From Candidatus Doudnabacteria bacterium (GTDB lineage: Bacteria > Patescibacteriota > Doudnabacteria > UBA920 > 2-01-FULL-46-14), in NCBI GenBank assembly GCA_023246055.1, contig JAHFJD010000004.1, forward strand, positions 1-41,753: DNA of 41,753 nucleotides. Reading direction: 5' to 3'. Shown one piece after another: positions 41,053-41,753 of this stretch. Numbering within the stretch: the first letter of the stretch is position 1; every line of letters begins with the position of its first letter. The position numbers and the translations under genes are program-made. The notes under the pieces were generated by a model. That model worked only from the letters and a program-made list of their open reading frames with translations, was not told the DNA's origin and made no database searches.

Positions 41053-41086
41053 GCCAATTTCCATCGCGGCCGCGATGGAAATTGGC
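41053..41086. repeat. 34-bp perfect palindrome between convergent genes
   Basis: Arms GCCAATTTCCATCGCGG and complement meet at a GCGGCCGC-like core without a loop. The design is like the palindromes around the PaaX/Cas2-like gene (16546-16581, 17134-17181). Confidence 0.93.
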
Positions 41087-41148
41087 ACTCATGTTTATCC
41101 CGCACCTTTCCCCCGAAAACCCCTCGGCTTGCCGCGGGGATGAACTCG

Positions 41149-41753
41149 CTATCTCACCACCCGCCGCAAATGCTGCGGAATATGCACTACAATATCTAGA
41201 GCGATAGTATTGCAAAGTTTAGCCAAATTTTCCACTGAATTCTCGTCAAAGGCATTTGCACTCACCACGACAACTTCATCACCGGCCTTGGCCTCTGGCA
41301 CCTCGGTCAAATCTATGGTCGTGATGTTCATGCTCACACGGCCCAAAATCCTGCAAAACCTGTCTTTGTACTTGACCATACCGATGTTTGAAAGTCTGCG
41401 GTCCACGCCCTCAAAATATCCAAGCGGGAGAGTGCCAACCCTCATGTCTTTCTCTGCCTTGAACGTCATGCCATATCCGACCGAATCTCCGGATTTGATT
41501 TTTTTCACTCCTGTGATCCGCGCTCGCATCTCGAGTGTGGGCTCTGTCCCGACAATATTTCCCAAACCAAAAAGCCCCTTGCCTACTCGGACTGTATTGC
41601 TCTTGATGCTAGACAGGTGCCGCAGGCCAGTGGTGGCGGCAAGGTGAATGAATTTAAAAGGGAATTCGAGAGTCAGTTTTTCAACCAAAGGATTCCAGAC
41701 CTCAATTTGTTTCTTCGTATAATCATCATCCTCCCCATCTGCAAAATGCGAGC
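41149..41753 (-). CDS. alr: Alanine racemase, C-terminal part (5' partial)
   Basis: The frame is open to the right window edge (SHFADGEDDDYTKKQIEVWN upstream of the listed residues), so the N-terminal PLP-lysine part is outside. Visible are the barrel end SHFADGEDD (canonical HFA.AD), RVGKGLFGLG, the C-terminal beta domain with VGYGMTFKAEKD (Tyr as the catalytic base in GYGxT), LPLGYFEGVDR and GRVSMNITTIDLT. The enzyme interconverts L- and D-alanine for peptidoglycan. The usual PGY region reads PLGYFEG, still with the Gly-Tyr. It converges on the small gene at 40619 with a palindrome between them. Confidence 0.93.
   Translation of the reverse strand, partial: SHFADGEDDDYTKKQIEVWNPLVEKLTLEFPFKFIHLAATTGLRHLSSIKSNTVRVGKGLFGLGNIVGTEPTLEMRARITGVKKIKSGDSVGYGMTFKAEKDMRVGTLPLGYFEGVDRRLSNIGMVKYKDRFCRILGRVSMNITTIDLTEVPEAKAGDEVVVVSANAFDENSVENLAKLCNTIALDIVVHIPQHLRRVVR

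Overview
The window looks like a piece of a Candidate Phyla Radiation (Patescibacteria) chromosome. The reasons are the compact single-copy housekeeping genes, many short genes without clear homologues, a 23S rRNA gene split by several group I introns, and an rRNA unit with no 16S beside it. The standard genetic code is in use: TGA ends many full-length genes and does not occur inside conserved ones. I cannot place the lineage more precisely from the sequence alone.

Layout. Positions 1-8043 (plus strand) hold the end of a surface-type protein, then a cation unit (histidine kinase, P2-type Ca2+-like ATPase, MgtE membrane domain), then a small Cys-rich protein, a His-rich membrane protein and a CcdA/DsbD-like protein, and finally an ATP-cone protein and a pterin dehydratase. 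Positions 8096-12848 (minus) hold a conserved replication and transcription operon (78-aa protein, ppa, dnaG, rpoD) followed by two small genes. Positions 12979-16350 hold small accessory genes, several of them damaged, and tRNA-Ser(GGA). Positions 16546-24082 (minus) hold a PaaX/Cas2-like gene between two perfect palindromes, endonuclease Q, a GNAT enzyme, YvcK and a threonine-catabolism operon tdh-methyltransferase-kbl. Positions 24138-33278 hold two unknown plus-strand genes, glmS, a TrmB-type regulator, an inositol-phosphatase-like enzyme, a cupin, gap, pgk and a ribbon-helix-helix/nucleotidyltransferase fusion. Positions 33408-40249 hold 5S and 23S rRNA (minus strand) with four group I introns and a candidate small RNA just inside the promoter. 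The window ends with a small unknown gene and the 3' part of alr.

The most striking signal is the load of short palindromic elements. One C/G-rich family (called A here) lies between genes, in two rRNA introns, and in frame inside five conserved protein genes (endoQ, kbl, tdh twice, glmS, trmB-like), where it adds about 16-37 residues each time. A second family (B, ends TGTCAT...ATGACA) sits at the same structural place, between the R and S core elements, in three homologous group I introns. A third (ends CCCCGTTAGAAATC) occurs twice. A further set consists of perfect palindromes of 34-48 bp with no loop, lying at gene ends. Together these suggest that hairpin elements spread in this genome and are tolerated where they can fold harmlessly in RNA or as a surface loop in protein.

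A second candidate system is the ribbon-helix-helix/nucleotidyltransferase fusion. TCATAC repeats with an exact 10-bp period lie at its own start and again upstream of a small neighbouring gene, as expected for operators of such a regulator.
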